Origin: Bradyrhizobium sp. MOS003
GTDB lineage: Bacteria; Pseudomonadota; Alphaproteobacteria; Rhizobiales; Xanthobacteraceae
Direction of reading: 5' to 3'
DNA: 64,000 bases
Assembly: GCF_003020125.1 (NCBI RefSeq)
Contig: NZ_PYFW01000001.1
Span: 186,001-250,000 of the forward strand
Part shown: in pieces, positions 32,229 to 40,628 of the stretch
Layout: every line of letters starts with the position of its first letter
How positions within the stretch are numbered: position 1 is the stretch's first letter
Program-made: the position numbers and the translations under genes
Notes under the pieces: generated by a model
Told to the model about the DNA's origin: nothing
The model's database searches: none
The model's input: only the letters and a program-made list of their open reading frames with translations

Positions 32229-33038
32229 TTGATCAGACATCCGGACATTCGAATCGCCGCCACCATCGCTGCGCGAAGCGCGCGCGTGGCCGGCGTGCTT
32301 TTGGTCACCGCCGCGATGGTGACCGTAGCGTCATTCGCACAGACCGTGCCGGTGCCGAAACCCGCGCCGAAGGGCCGTGAAGGCGGAGGGTCCGGCGGCC
32401 CGGCCGTCACCGGCGCGACCCAGACACCGCCGAATCCAGTCATCCCGGATCCGCGCCGCAACGTGCCGAGCAGCATCTTCCAGACCTTCGATGCCAACCA
32501 GAAGGCGCAGGCGGCCAAGGTCAGCGCCTACCTGTCGTCGCTGTCGACGCTGGTCGGGAATTTCGTCCAGGTCGGTCCCGACGGCAGCAAGACGCAAGGC
32601 GATTTTTACATCCAGAAACCCGGCAAGGTGCGGTTCGAATACAACGCACCGAGCCCGATCGACATCGTCGCCGACGGATCCTCGCTGGTGGTGCGCGACC
32701 GCAAGCTCGCGACCCAGGACGTCTATCCGCTGTCGCAGACGCCGCTGCGCTTCCTGCTGTCGGATCGCATCGACCTGATGAAGGACACCAACGTCGTCAA
32801 CGTCTCGGCCGACGACGTTTTCGTCAGCGTCACCATCGAGGAGAAGCAGGCGCTGGTCGGCACCAGCCGGCTGCTGCTGATGTTCGGCGCCAAGGACGGC
32901 CAATTGAAGCAGTGGACCGTCACCGATCCGCAGGGCTACGACACCACGATCGCCGTCTACAATCTGGATTCCAGCAAGAAGCTCGATCCCGGCATGTTCA
33001 AGATCGATTTTACCAATTACGGCCCGGCGCCGGGCTGA
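32229..33038 (+). CDS. lolA: Outer-membrane lipoprotein carrier LolA-like protein
   Basis: A 269-residue periplasmic protein of the LolA fold. A signal segment (VAGVLLVTAAMVTVASFAQ) is followed by a Pro/Gly-rich stretch (about 40-80). The half-barrel domain has the family's GDFYIQKPGKVRFEYNAPSPIDIVADG block, and the C-terminus KLDPGMFKIDF matches LolA. It ferries lipoproteins from LolCDE to the outer membrane. The long Pro-rich insert between signal and domain is common in Bradyrhizobium-type versions, as I recall. The start is a TTG at 32229 preceded by AGGA. It follows ftsK, as often in alphaproteobacteria. Confidence 0.9.
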   Translation: MIRHPDIRIAATIAARSARVAGVLLVTAAMVTVASFAQTVPVPKPAPKGREGGGSGGPAVTGATQTPPNPVIPDPRRNVPSSIFQTFDANQKAQAAKVSAYLSSLSTLVGNFVQVGPDGSKTQGDFYIQKPGKVRFEYNAPSPIDIVADGSSLVVRDRKLATQDVYPLSQTPLRFLLSDRIDLMKDTNVVNVSADDVFVSVTIEEKQALVGTSRLLLMFGAKDGQLKQWTVTDPQGYDTTIAVYNLDSSKKLDPGMFKIDFTNYGPAPG

Positions 33039-33178
33039 GCTTCGTGTCCCGGACGCGACGCAGCGCCGAGCGGTGCGGCGCAGCGTCGGGGGCACGAGAG
33101 ATTGTCGTGGATGGATGGTATCGGCCGATCGTGCACGAGTGCTTTCCCCGCGCCAATCCATGCTAAGACGCATCTCTC

Positions 33179-33994
33179 ATGCGTTTTTCCCTGACAACCT
33201 GGAACATCAATTCGGTACGGCTGCGCATCGAACTGGTCGCGAAATTCCTCAAGAGTGCGCGGCCGGACGTGCTGTGCCTGCAGGAGACCAAGTGCATCGA
33301 CGATGCATTTCCGCTGAAGCGCTTCAAGCGGCTCGGCTACGAGCACGTCGCGCTGAACGGGCAGAAGGGCTATCACGGCGTCGCCATCGTCTCGAAGATT
33401 CCGTTCGAATCGACTGATATGCGCACCTTCTGCGACAAGGTGGATTCGCGTCACATCTCGGTCTCGTTCGGCGAGAAGGCCAATATCGCAAAGCCGCTGG
33501 TGGTGCATAATTTCTATGTCCCCGCGGGCGGCGACATTCCCGATCCCGCGCTGAACGAGAAGTTCGATCACAAGCTCCGTTTCCTCGACGAAATGAAGGC
33601 GTGCGAGCCGCTGCATCCGCGCGGCGAGGATCGCCACATCCTGGTCGGCGATCTCAACGTCGCCCCGCACGAGAATGACGTGTGGTCGCACAAGCAGCTT
33701 CTGAAGGTGGTCTCGCACACGCCGGTCGAAACCGAGAAGTTGAAGGCGGCGCTAGAAGCCGGCGAATGGGTCGACGTCGCACGCGACCGGATTCCGATGT
33801 CGGAGAAAGTCTACACGTGGTGGAGCTACCGCTCCGCCGACTGGACCGTCGGCGATCGTGGCCGCAGGCTCGACCACATCTGGGTCTCGCGCGCGTTGAA
33901 AGACGCGGTCAGCGATTTCAGGATCCTGCGCGACGCGCGGAGTTGGGAGCGACCGTCGGACCACGTGCCTGTCACGGTGACGCTGGAGGTTTAG
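33179..33994 (+). CDS. xthA: Exodeoxyribonuclease III
   Basis: A 271-residue apurinic endonuclease/3'-exonuclease of the exonuclease-endonuclease-phosphatase family. Metal and catalytic residues are seen in TWNINSVR (Asn), CLQETKC (Glu), HNFYVPAGGD (Tyr region), HILVGDLNVAPHENDVW (Asp-Leu-Asn), RRLDHIWVS (Asp) and PSDHVPVTVTLE (Asp-His). It removes 3' blocks and cuts at abasic sites in base-excision repair. It stands alone, downstream of lolA, with no visible special regulation. Confidence 0.95.
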   Translation: MRFSLTTWNINSVRLRIELVAKFLKSARPDVLCLQETKCIDDAFPLKRFKRLGYEHVALNGQKGYHGVAIVSKIPFESTDMRTFCDKVDSRHISVSFGEKANIAKPLVVHNFYVPAGGDIPDPALNEKFDHKLRFLDEMKACEPLHPRGEDRHILVGDLNVAPHENDVWSHKQLLKVVSHTPVETEKLKAALEAGEWVDVARDRIPMSEKVYTWWSYRSADWTVGDRGRRLDHIWVSRALKDAVSDFRILRDARSWERPSDHVPVTVTLEV

Positions 33995-33998
33995 TCTG

Positions 33999-34041
33999 CG
34001 TCATTCCGAATTCGCGACTTCGTCGCGCCCCGGAACGACGG
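33999..34041. repeat. Short palindromic intergenic repeat (CGTCATTCCG...CGGAACGACG)
   Basis: Near-complementary ends CGTCATTCCG and CGGAACGACG flank an inner CGCGACTTCGTCGCG hairpin. It lies between the convergent exonuclease III and cyclic-nucleotide-domain genes and may act as a terminator. Confidence 0.6.
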
Positions 34042-34044
34042 CCG

Positions 34045-34488
34045 CTAAGACGTCAGCTTCGCACCCGCCATCAGGATGTCGCTGGCAATCTGGCTGGAGC
34101 GGATTGCGAATTCATCGCGCAGCCGAACCGCGGCGGCCGGATCGCTTTCGAGCACGCGCTGGAACAGGCTGCGCGCGACGCGGATGACGGAAGAATGCTC
34201 CAGCGCGATCGCGCTCGACGGCCGCTTCATCGGCACCACCAGCGCGAGCTCGCCGATCAGCGCTCCGGGACCCGCGATCATCTCGGCGCCGGCGCCGTCG
34301 TCGACCCGGAAAGCGCCGCGCTGGACCACGAAGCCGGCATCGGCGTCGTCGCCGAGGTTGAACAGGGTGTCGCCGCGGACGAAGTTGCGCTGCTCGGAGC
34401 CGATCGCCAGCATGCGCAACGAGGCCTCTCCCAACAGGCGCAGTGTCGGGACTCGCTCGAGAAGCGCTACGTCGTCGTCGATTGACAT
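34045..34488 (-). CDS. Stand-alone cyclic-nucleotide-binding (Crp/Fnr-type) domain protein
   Basis: A 147-residue protein consisting of one cyclic-nucleotide-binding-type beta barrel: FVRGDTLFNLGDDADAGFVVQRG, then GPGALIGELALVV, the PBC region (a GELAL phosphate-cassette motif followed by RPSSAIA). A C-terminal helix follows. It has no helix-turn-helix, so it is not itself a Crp-type regulator. It may gate a partner or bind a nucleotide. It lies 58 bases downstream of the response-regulator gene in the same direction and may be cotranscribed with it. Confidence 0.88.
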   Translation of the reverse strand: MSIDDDVALLERVPTLRLLGEASLRMLAIGSEQRNFVRGDTLFNLGDDADAGFVVQRGAFRVDDGAGAEMIAGPGALIGELALVVPMKRPSSAIALEHSSVIRVARSLFQRVLESDPAAAVRLRDEFAIRSSQIASDILMAGAKLTS

Positions 34489-34546
34489 TCAGATCCGAGG
34501 CTCAAAGGCATGCGATCTAAAACGATTCGCACGCCCTTCGAGCGTA

Positions 34547-35233
34547 TCACGGCACCAGCTTGTAGCCACCGGCTTCCGTGACCAGGATTTCCGGGTTGGC
34601 AGCGTCCTTCTCGATCTTCTGGCGGAGGCGGTAGATGTGGGTTTCCAGCGTGTGGGTGGTGACGCCGGAATTATAGCCCCATACCTCCTGGAGCAGGGTC
34701 TCGCGCGAGACCGGCATCTGGCCGGCGCGGTAGAGGAAGCGGAGGATGGCGGTCTCCTTCTCCGTGAGCCGCACCTTGCGCGCATTGGCGGCGGTGAGCA
34801 TCTTGGAGCCGGGCCGGAAGGAGTAGGGGCCGACCGAGAACACCGCGTCCTCGCTGGCCTCGTGCTGGCGCAGCTGGGCGCGGATGCGGGCCAGCAGGAC
34901 GGCGAAACGAAAGGGCTTTGCCACATAGTCGTTGGCGCCGGATTCCAGCCCCAAAATCGTATCGGAATCGGTGTCGTGCCCGGTCAGCATGATGATCGGG
35001 GCCTTGAAGCCGCCTTTGCGCAGGGAGCGGACCACCTCGCGGCCGTCGGTGTCGGGCAGGCCGACATCCATCAGGACCAGATCGGGGGAGTTGGCCTTTG
35101 CGGCACTGGCGCCCTTGGCGCCGGTATCGACAGCGGAGGCTTCGAATTCTTCGTGCAGCGATAATTGCTCCACCAACGTATCGCGCAGATCGGTATCGTC
35201 ATCCACGATGAGGATCTTGCGGGCATTGGCCAT
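34547..35233 (-). CDS. OmpR-family response regulator (CenR-like)
   Basis: A 228-residue two-domain regulator. The receiver (1-120) has the acidic pocket IVDDDTD, the phospho-Asp in LVLMDVGLPDTDG (about residue 56), the Thr in IMLTGHDTD and the Lys in YVAKPF. The C-terminal winged helix (130-228) contains TEKETAILRFLYRAG and the recognition segment TTHTLETHIYRLRQKIE. Its C-terminus LVTEAGGYKLVP resembles the essential CenR envelope regulator of alphaproteobacteria, but no sensor kinase gene is adjacent, as is usual for that system. Symbol withheld. Confidence 0.9.
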   Translation of the reverse strand: MANARKILIVDDDTDLRDTLVEQLSLHEEFEASAVDTGAKGASAAKANSPDLVLMDVGLPDTDGREVVRSLRKGGFKAPIIMLTGHDTDSDTILGLESGANDYVAKPFRFAVLLARIRAQLRQHEASEDAVFSVGPYSFRPGSKMLTAANARKVRLTEKETAILRFLYRAGQMPVSRETLLQEVWGYNSGVTTHTLETHIYRLRQKIEKDAANPEILVTEAGGYKLVP

Positions 35234-35411
35234 AGGGGGTCATCCTTTTGGAGTCCGACTCGGCGCGCATGCATGCTGCACCCAATCGGAAGGGGAAGTT
35301 AGGGGTCGCCGTTATTATTGTTGTTCGTGTTGAAGTAGTGGGCTGTTACCGATTCACAAGCCGGAAGCACTCTAACTCAGAATAGCAGGCCGGTTCGATG
35401 AATGTCCTGTA

Positions 35412-36005
35412 ATGAATTCGACATTGCACGTTCACATGAAAAATAAAGCAGCATCAGCTAGTTACATCGCCAATCGAAGTGCCGGACCGCTGTTCGCGAT
35501 CCGCGTTAAGGCTGCGGCCGGGAATCCGCGCCGGGGCTGGCTGTCGGCCGGGACGCTGACCATTCCGGTGGCACTGGGCCGCGGCGGCATTCTCGCCAAC
35601 AAGCGCGAGGGTGACGGCGGCACCCCGAAGGGCAGCTTCCGTCCCAGGCGCCTGTGGTGGCGGGGCGACCGGCACAGCCGGCCGCAGACCTTCCTGCCGG
35701 CCCGGATCATCACCGGCGAGGACGCATGGTGCGAGGACCCCAAAGACCGCCATTACAACCGGGGAATCCGGCTCGGCGCGGGGCAGGGCGGCGACCGGCT
35801 CAAACGGGCCGACCATCTCTATGACTTCATTGTCGAAATCGACCACAATACCAGGCCGCGCATCGCCGGCCGTGGCAGCGCGGTATTTTTGCACCTCGCC
35901 CGCGACAATTTCGGCCCAACCGCGGGCTGCGTCTCGATGACAAAATCTGCGATGGTGCAATTGCTGCGGCGCTTGGGACCAAGAACAAAAATCATCATCG
36001 GGTGA
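35412..36005 (+). CDS. L,D-transpeptidase (YkuD) family protein
   Basis: A 197-residue protein with the YkuD catalytic fold. The conserved block HLARDNFGPTAGCVSM near the C-terminus carries the catalytic His and Cys. GREGDGGTPKGSF-like sequence (KREGDGGTPKGSFRPRRLWW) earlier is typical of this DUF-type YkuD branch. Such enzymes make 3-3 peptidoglycan cross-links or attach proteins. No strong signal peptide is visible, and the N-terminal 24 residues are uncertain: ATG at 35412 and at 35436 are both in frame without a good ribosome site. Six bases separate it from the hydratase gene. Confidence 0.85.
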   Translation: MNSTLHVHMKNKAASASYIANRSAGPLFAIRVKAAAGNPRRGWLSAGTLTIPVALGRGGILANKREGDGGTPKGSFRPRRLWWRGDRHSRPQTFLPARIITGEDAWCEDPKDRHYNRGIRLGAGQGGDRLKRADHLYDFIVEIDHNTRPRIAGRGSAVFLHLARDNFGPTAGCVSMTKSAMVQLLRRLGPRTKIIIG

Positions 36006-36011
36006 GGGCAC

Positions 36012-36797
36012 ATGCTGGACGGGGATCAGATCGCGGCCGCCGCGCGCGTGCTCGTTCAACATTGGCGCGACGGCACCAAGCTTGACGCGCTGGAGCCGCG
36101 GCTGCGGCCGCAGAACCGGACTGAGGGCTACGCCGTTCAGGCGGCACTCGAAACATTGTCGCGCGGGACATTGTTCGGCTGGAAGATCGCGGCCACGAGC
36201 TTATCGGGACAGAAGCACATCAACGTCACGGGACCGCTGGCCGGTCGCATCATGAGCGACACCGTGATCGCCGATGGCGGCACCGCGTCGATGAAGGGCA
36301 ATGAGATGCGCGTCGGCGAACCGGAGTTCGCCTTCCGCATCGGACGCGATCTGCCGCCGCGCGCAACGCCCTACACTGTCGAGGAGGTGCTCGCCGCCGT
36401 CGAGACGTTCCATCCTGCGATCGAGATTCCCGATTCGCGCTTTGCCGATTTCACCAGAGCGGGCGAGGCTCAGCTGATCGCCGACAACGCCTGCGCGCAT
36501 CTGTTCGTGCTGGGCGCGGCGACGACTGCGAACTGGCGTGGGATGGATCTCGTCGAGGAACGGCCACAGATCACGCTGCGCGGCGAGCGCCATGTCGGCC
36601 ACGGAAAGAACGTGCTCGGCGATCCCCGCGCCGCGCTCGCCTGGCTCGCCAACGAGTTGCGCGGCCTTGGACTCACCTTGCGAGCAGGGCAGGTGGTGAC
36701 CACAGGCACATGCCATCCGCCGCTGCCGATCCAGGCCGGCGATCATTTCAGGGCGGACTTCGGGGTATTGGGGAAGGTTTCAGTGGGGTTCGCTTAG
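36012..36797 (+). CDS. 2-keto-4-pentenoate hydratase family protein (FAH superfamily)
   Basis: A 261-residue enzyme of the MhpD/fumarylacetoacetate-hydrolase fold. Family features are GWKIAATSLSGQKHINVTGPLAGR and the metal-binding EPEFAFRIGRDLPP (Glu-x-Glu) with ETFHPAIEIPDSRF (Glu, Asp). The end contains GDHFRADFG. It would hydrate 2-hydroxypenta-2,4-dienoate or decarboxylate related oxo acids in aromatic breakdown; no other catabolic genes accompany it, so the substrate is unknown. It starts six bases after the L,D-transpeptidase gene, though the two functions are unrelated. Confidence 0.88.
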   Translation: MLDGDQIAAAARVLVQHWRDGTKLDALEPRLRPQNRTEGYAVQAALETLSRGTLFGWKIAATSLSGQKHINVTGPLAGRIMSDTVIADGGTASMKGNEMRVGEPEFAFRIGRDLPPRATPYTVEEVLAAVETFHPAIEIPDSRFADFTRAGEAQLIADNACAHLFVLGAATTANWRGMDLVEERPQITLRGERHVGHGKNVLGDPRAALAWLANELRGLGLTLRAGQVVTTGTCHPPLPIQAGDHFRADFGVLGKVSVGFA

Positions 36798-36814
36798 GCA
36801 GGGCACGCTCCGCC

Positions 36815-36840
36815 GTCGTCCCTGCGAACGCAGGGACGAC
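36815..36840. repeat. Perfect intergenic hairpin (GTCGTCCCTGC arms)
   Basis: GTCGTCCCTGC (36815-36825) pairs exactly with GCAGGGACGAC (36830-36840) around GAAC. It lies between the convergent hydratase and YggS genes; a common dispersed rhizobial repeat that can terminate transcription in both directions. Confidence 0.75.
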
Positions 36841-36845
36841 AGCAA

Positions 36846-37535
36846 TCACCGGTGCCCGAAGATCGCACTCCCCACGCGGACATGAGTGGCACCCAGCATG
36901 ATGGCGTTGGCGAAATCGGCGCTCATGCCCATCGAGAGATTGGTCAATCCGTTGCGCGCGGCGATCTTGGCGGTCAGCGCGAAGTGCGCCGCCGGCGGCT
37001 CGTCGACCGGCGGAATGCACATCAATCCGGAGATTGTCAGCCCGTAGGTGTCGCGGCAGCTGGCGAGGAAGGCATCGGCCTCGCCGGGGGCGATGCCGGC
37101 CTTCTGCGGCTCCTCGCCGGTGTTGATCTGGACGAAGAGTTGCGGGTGCCTGTTCTGGGATTCGATTTCCTTGGCTAACGCCTGGCAAATGCTCGGGCGG
37201 TCGACCGAATGGATGGCGTCGAACAGCGCGACCGCCTCTTTCGCCTTGTTGGACTGCAGCGGTCCGATCAGATGCAGCGCGATGCCCGGGTAAACGGACG
37301 TTAACGCAGGCCACTTGCCTTTGGCCTCCTGGACCCGATTCTCGCCGAATACGCGTTGTCCGGCGTCGATAACCGGGACAATTGCATCCGCGTCGAAGGT
37401 CTTGGACACCGCGATCAGCGTCACCGAGGCGCGATCGCGTCGCGCATCCCTGCAGGCGCGGGCGATTTCGGCTTCGACCGCGGCGAGCGCGTTTGGTGAA
37501 TGGCCGGGTACCGGCCCATCGTTTTCATCTGTCAT
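36846..37535 (-). CDS. YggS-family pyridoxal-phosphate homeostasis protein
   Basis: A 229-residue single-domain PLP-binding TIM barrel. Expected motifs are LIAVSKTFDADAI (PLP Lys in VSKT), GENRVQEAKGKW, LHLIGPLQSNKAKEAV, LFVQINTGEEPQKAG, GLMCIPP and the phosphate-binding LSMGMSADFANAIMLGATHVRVGSAIFG. It maintains cellular PLP and amino-acid balance and is not itself a catalyst of note. A 10-15 residue N-terminal leader (MTDENDGPVPGHS) is longer than in E. coli. It is divergent from the diguanylate cyclase gene. Confidence 0.95.
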   Translation of the reverse strand: MTDENDGPVPGHSPNALAAVEAEIARACRDARRDRASVTLIAVSKTFDADAIVPVIDAGQRVFGENRVQEAKGKWPALTSVYPGIALHLIGPLQSNKAKEAVALFDAIHSVDRPSICQALAKEIESQNRHPQLFVQINTGEEPQKAGIAPGEADAFLASCRDTYGLTISGLMCIPPVDEPPAAHFALTAKIAARNGLTNLSMGMSADFANAIMLGATHVRVGSAIFGHR

Positions 37536-37643
37536 GACGGCAATTGATTAAGGTCGTAGCCCGGGTAAGTCCAATTTTACCGAGTTCAAGAAAGAGTTTT
37601 TGAACCCTTCGCTTTACCTTGGCCAACGGGGTGGGTAGCGAAG

Positions 37644-39341
37644 ATGGCAAGCGTCAGTTTCAACCGCAAACGAGCGAAACTCAAGCAGGTTCTCGGAATC
37701 CGGGCGCGCCTTGCGCTGCTCGCGGTGATTCTGGTGGCGCCCTTGATGCTGGAGCGCATCCGTTCGCTGGAAGACACCCGCACGCGGCAGATCGCGCAGG
37801 CCACGGCTGAATTCAACACCGTCGCAAGACACAGCGCCGATGCGCAGCGCGAGGTGATCTCGTCGGTCGAGACCATCCTGAAATCGGAGGCCTTCATTCG
37901 CGCCTCCGCTGGCGGCGTCAGCAAGAGCTGCGACGTGCTGCGCGCGAGCCTGCCGTCGAACCTGCCCTGGATCCGCACGCTCTTGATCGCGGGCGCAGAC
38001 GGGCGCATCCAGTGCGCGACCAACAACATGTATGTCGGCCTCGACCTGAGCGACCGGCCCTACTTTCAGCAGGCTCAAGCGAGCGGCCGCTTCGTGCTGA
38101 GCGATTTCATCCTGTCGCGGCCGGTGCAGACGCCGACCGTAATGGCGGTCTATCCGGTATCCGCCTTCAGCGGCACAACCGACGCCGTCGTGCTCGCCAC
38201 GGTCAACCTCGACTGGATGTCGAAGGTCATGAACAATCTCGGCGGCCGCGCCGGCATCACCGCCGTGCTGGTCGACAGCGCAGGCACCGTGCTGGCCGCG
38301 CCGGCCGATCAGCACAGTACGGTCGGCCGTCCGCTCGACAACATGCCGCTGATGTCGGCTATCGCCGACAGGGCGCTGCGTTCCGACCAGGACGAAGGCT
38401 CATTGTCGTTCCGCGCCGCCGACGGCTCGCGTCGCGCGGTCAGCTACATTCGCATCTCCGGCACCAATGCCCGCCTGATCGCCAGCATCGACGAAGACAA
38501 GGTGTCCGCGGCAGTCAACCGCGACATCCGTACCGCCTATCTCCAGCTCGGTTTCGTTGTCGTGTTCGTCCTGCTCGGCGCGCTGATCGCCGCCGAAAAG
38601 CTCGTCATCAAGCCGATCGAGATGCTCGTCGACATGGCCAAGCGTCTCGGCGAGGGCGATCTGTCGGCCCGCGCGGCGCGCAACCGCCTGCCGGCCGAGT
38701 TCGTGCCGCTGGCCCGCGCGTTCAACGCAATGGCGGCGCAGCTGAGCCAGCGTGAGCGCGAGCTGATCGCGAGCAACGACCGGCTGACGGTGATGGCCTC
38801 GATCGACATGCTGTCGGGGCTCAACAATCGCCGCGGCTTCCAGAGCCGGCTCGACTTCGAATGGATGCGCGCGCAGCAATATGGCAGCGACCTCGCGCTG
38901 CTGATGATCGACGTCGACCACTTCAAGCTGTTCAACGACACCTATGGCCATCTCGAAGGCGATTCCTGCCTGACCCGGCTCGGCGAATCCCTGTCCGGCA
39001 TCGCCGCCGACACGATGGGTTTCGCGGCCCGCTATGGCGGCGAGGAGTTCTGCCTGCTGCTGCCGAACACCGAATTGAACCGCGCCGTCGAGATCGGCGA
39101 GCAGGTGCGCGCGGCGGTGCTGAGGCTGTGCCTGCCGCACATTACCTCGGCCCACATGATCGTGACCGTCTCGATCGGCGTTGCCGCAGCGAAGCCCAAC
39201 GAGGCCTTGCGTCCCGGCGACCTGATCGAAGCCGCCGACGCCGCGCTCTACGCCGCAAAACACCGCGGCCGCAACAAGGTCGTCGAGCATGGCGTTGAGG
39301 CAATCGAGACCGGCGCGGCGGACATGATGATGGCGGGCTGA
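37644..39341 (+). CDS. Membrane diguanylate cyclase (dCACHE-HAMP-GGDEF)
   Basis: A 565-residue sensor enzyme. One membrane helix at about residues 14-34 precedes an extracytoplasmic CACHE-type sensor (35-290: SDRPYFQQAQASGRFVLSDF is typical). A second helix at about 293-315 is followed by HAMP (316-370) and GGDEF (395-555) with the active loop RYGGEEF. The product is cyclic di-GMP. The position where RxxD product-inhibition sites lie (upstream of ARYGGEEF) reads DTMG, so there is probably no I-site feedback. The ligand is unknown. It is adjacent and convergent to a second diguanylate cyclase. Confidence 0.93.
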   Translation: MASVSFNRKRAKLKQVLGIRARLALLAVILVAPLMLERIRSLEDTRTRQIAQATAEFNTVARHSADAQREVISSVETILKSEAFIRASAGGVSKSCDVLRASLPSNLPWIRTLLIAGADGRIQCATNNMYVGLDLSDRPYFQQAQASGRFVLSDFILSRPVQTPTVMAVYPVSAFSGTTDAVVLATVNLDWMSKVMNNLGGRAGITAVLVDSAGTVLAAPADQHSTVGRPLDNMPLMSAIADRALRSDQDEGSLSFRAADGSRRAVSYIRISGTNARLIASIDEDKVSAAVNRDIRTAYLQLGFVVVFVLLGALIAAEKLVIKPIEMLVDMAKRLGEGDLSARAARNRLPAEFVPLARAFNAMAAQLSQRERELIASNDRLTVMASIDMLSGLNNRRGFQSRLDFEWMRAQQYGSDLALLMIDVDHFKLFNDTYGHLEGDSCLTRLGESLSGIAADTMGFAARYGGEEFCLLLPNTELNRAVEIGEQVRAAVLRLCLPHITSAHMIVTVSIGVAAAKPNEALRPGDLIEAADAALYAAKHRGRNKVVEHGVEAIETGAADMMMAG

Positions 39342-39386
39342 TCGTCAGCCAAGGCCGACGTCGCCGACGCCACGCCCCGCAACAGG

Positions 39387-40445
39387 CTAACCCGCAGTCC
39401 CTGCGCGATCGAGCTCGGTCTCCGTCACAACGCGATTGCGGCCGCTGCTCTTGGCGAGATAGAGGGCGCGGTCGCAGCGCTCGATGAGATCGGCGATGGC
39501 TTCGCCGGCCCGGTATTGCGCCACGCCGATCGACACGCTGATGCTGGGCAGGACCTCACCGGTCGAGCGGCGGGTGATCGTGCACTCCGCGAGCGCGTGC
39601 CTGATGCGCTCGGCGAGATCGGCACAGGTGGCGAGATCGGCATCCGGCAGCACCGCGATCAGCTCCTCGCCGCCATAGCGCGCCGGCAGATCCTGCTCGC
39701 GAACCTTTTCGCGCAGCACCTTCGCCATCAGGCGCAACACCTGGTCGCCGACGCCGTGGCCGAAATTGTCGTTGAACGCCTTGAAGTGGTCGATGTCGAG
39801 CATCAGCATGCTGAGCGGCTCGCCCCACGCCGCAGTCGCCTGCGCCTTGCGCAGGAATTCGTCGAGCGCCCGTCGGTTTGCGAGGCCGGTCAGCGTGTCG
39901 GTCCGGGCGCGCTCCTCGGACCTCGATAGCGAATCGCGGATGACATCGAGCTCGCGGGTCTTTTCCGCAAAGCCGGCTTCCAGCCGTGTCGCCCGCGTGG
40001 CGGCCCGCGCCAACTCGTTCATGAGCTGGGCGACCAGCGCCTTCGGATCGACGCCGGCTTTGCCCTGGTCCGCCACCTCGCTGATGACCTGCATCTGCGA
40101 ATGGTTGTCGGCGATCGCGGTCGTCAGAAATTCCTTCGCTGCCCCCATCAGCGCCTGCAGCCGCTCGGACGTGTCGACCACCGCGGCGGCACTCACCTGG
40201 GGCGCGACATAAGTCTTGAACAGGTCCCGATTGGTCCTGGTGTCGAAGGGACGATTGTGGTCGATCAGGAGATCGATGGCGTTGCGCAGATCGTCATGGC
40301 CGCCCGCGAAATACAGGAACCAGACGGCAAAATTGGCCGGGGTCGGCGCAATCCGCTGTTCGGCCATGCTCCGCATCGCCCGTCCGGCGACGGACGCGGC
40401 ATAGTCGTAGTCGGGTTCGTCGAAGCTGGAATCCATCGTGGTCAT
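39387..40445 (-). CDS. Cytosolic diguanylate cyclase with I-site
   Basis: A 352-residue protein with no membrane helix. The first 190 residues are helical, with the block MRSMAEQRIAPTPANFAVWFLYFAGG seen in many alphaproteobacterial cyclases, and a coiled coil leads to the GGDEF domain (about 195-350). The active loop is RYGGEEL (Leu in place of Phe). REQD, five residues before, is a good RxxD inhibitory site, so this cyclase, unlike its neighbour, is probably feedback-limited. The start is ATG at 40445 (MTTMDSSF); 40466 and 40436 are alternatives. Confidence 0.92.
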   Translation of the reverse strand: MTTMDSSFDEPDYDYAASVAGRAMRSMAEQRIAPTPANFAVWFLYFAGGHDDLRNAIDLLIDHNRPFDTRTNRDLFKTYVAPQVSAAAVVDTSERLQALMGAAKEFLTTAIADNHSQMQVISEVADQGKAGVDPKALVAQLMNELARAATRATRLEAGFAEKTRELDVIRDSLSRSEERARTDTLTGLANRRALDEFLRKAQATAAWGEPLSMLMLDIDHFKAFNDNFGHGVGDQVLRLMAKVLREKVREQDLPARYGGEELIAVLPDADLATCADLAERIRHALAECTITRRSTGEVLPSISVSIGVAQYRAGEAIADLIERCDRALYLAKSSGRNRVVTETELDRAGTAG

Positions 40446-40628
40446 GCGGTCTCGTCGGGGCCGCAAATTGGCATCGAGCCCTTAACCCCGCCCCAACGTG
40501 CGCCCTCGTAGTTATGCGGAGACGCCGGCAAAGTTCCAAATCGCGGCAACCCATTGACCCCTTAAGGACTTCTATGGCCTAGTCCGCCGTCTTGAGACGG
40601 CCGAACCCACGAAAACCCCAACGATTCC

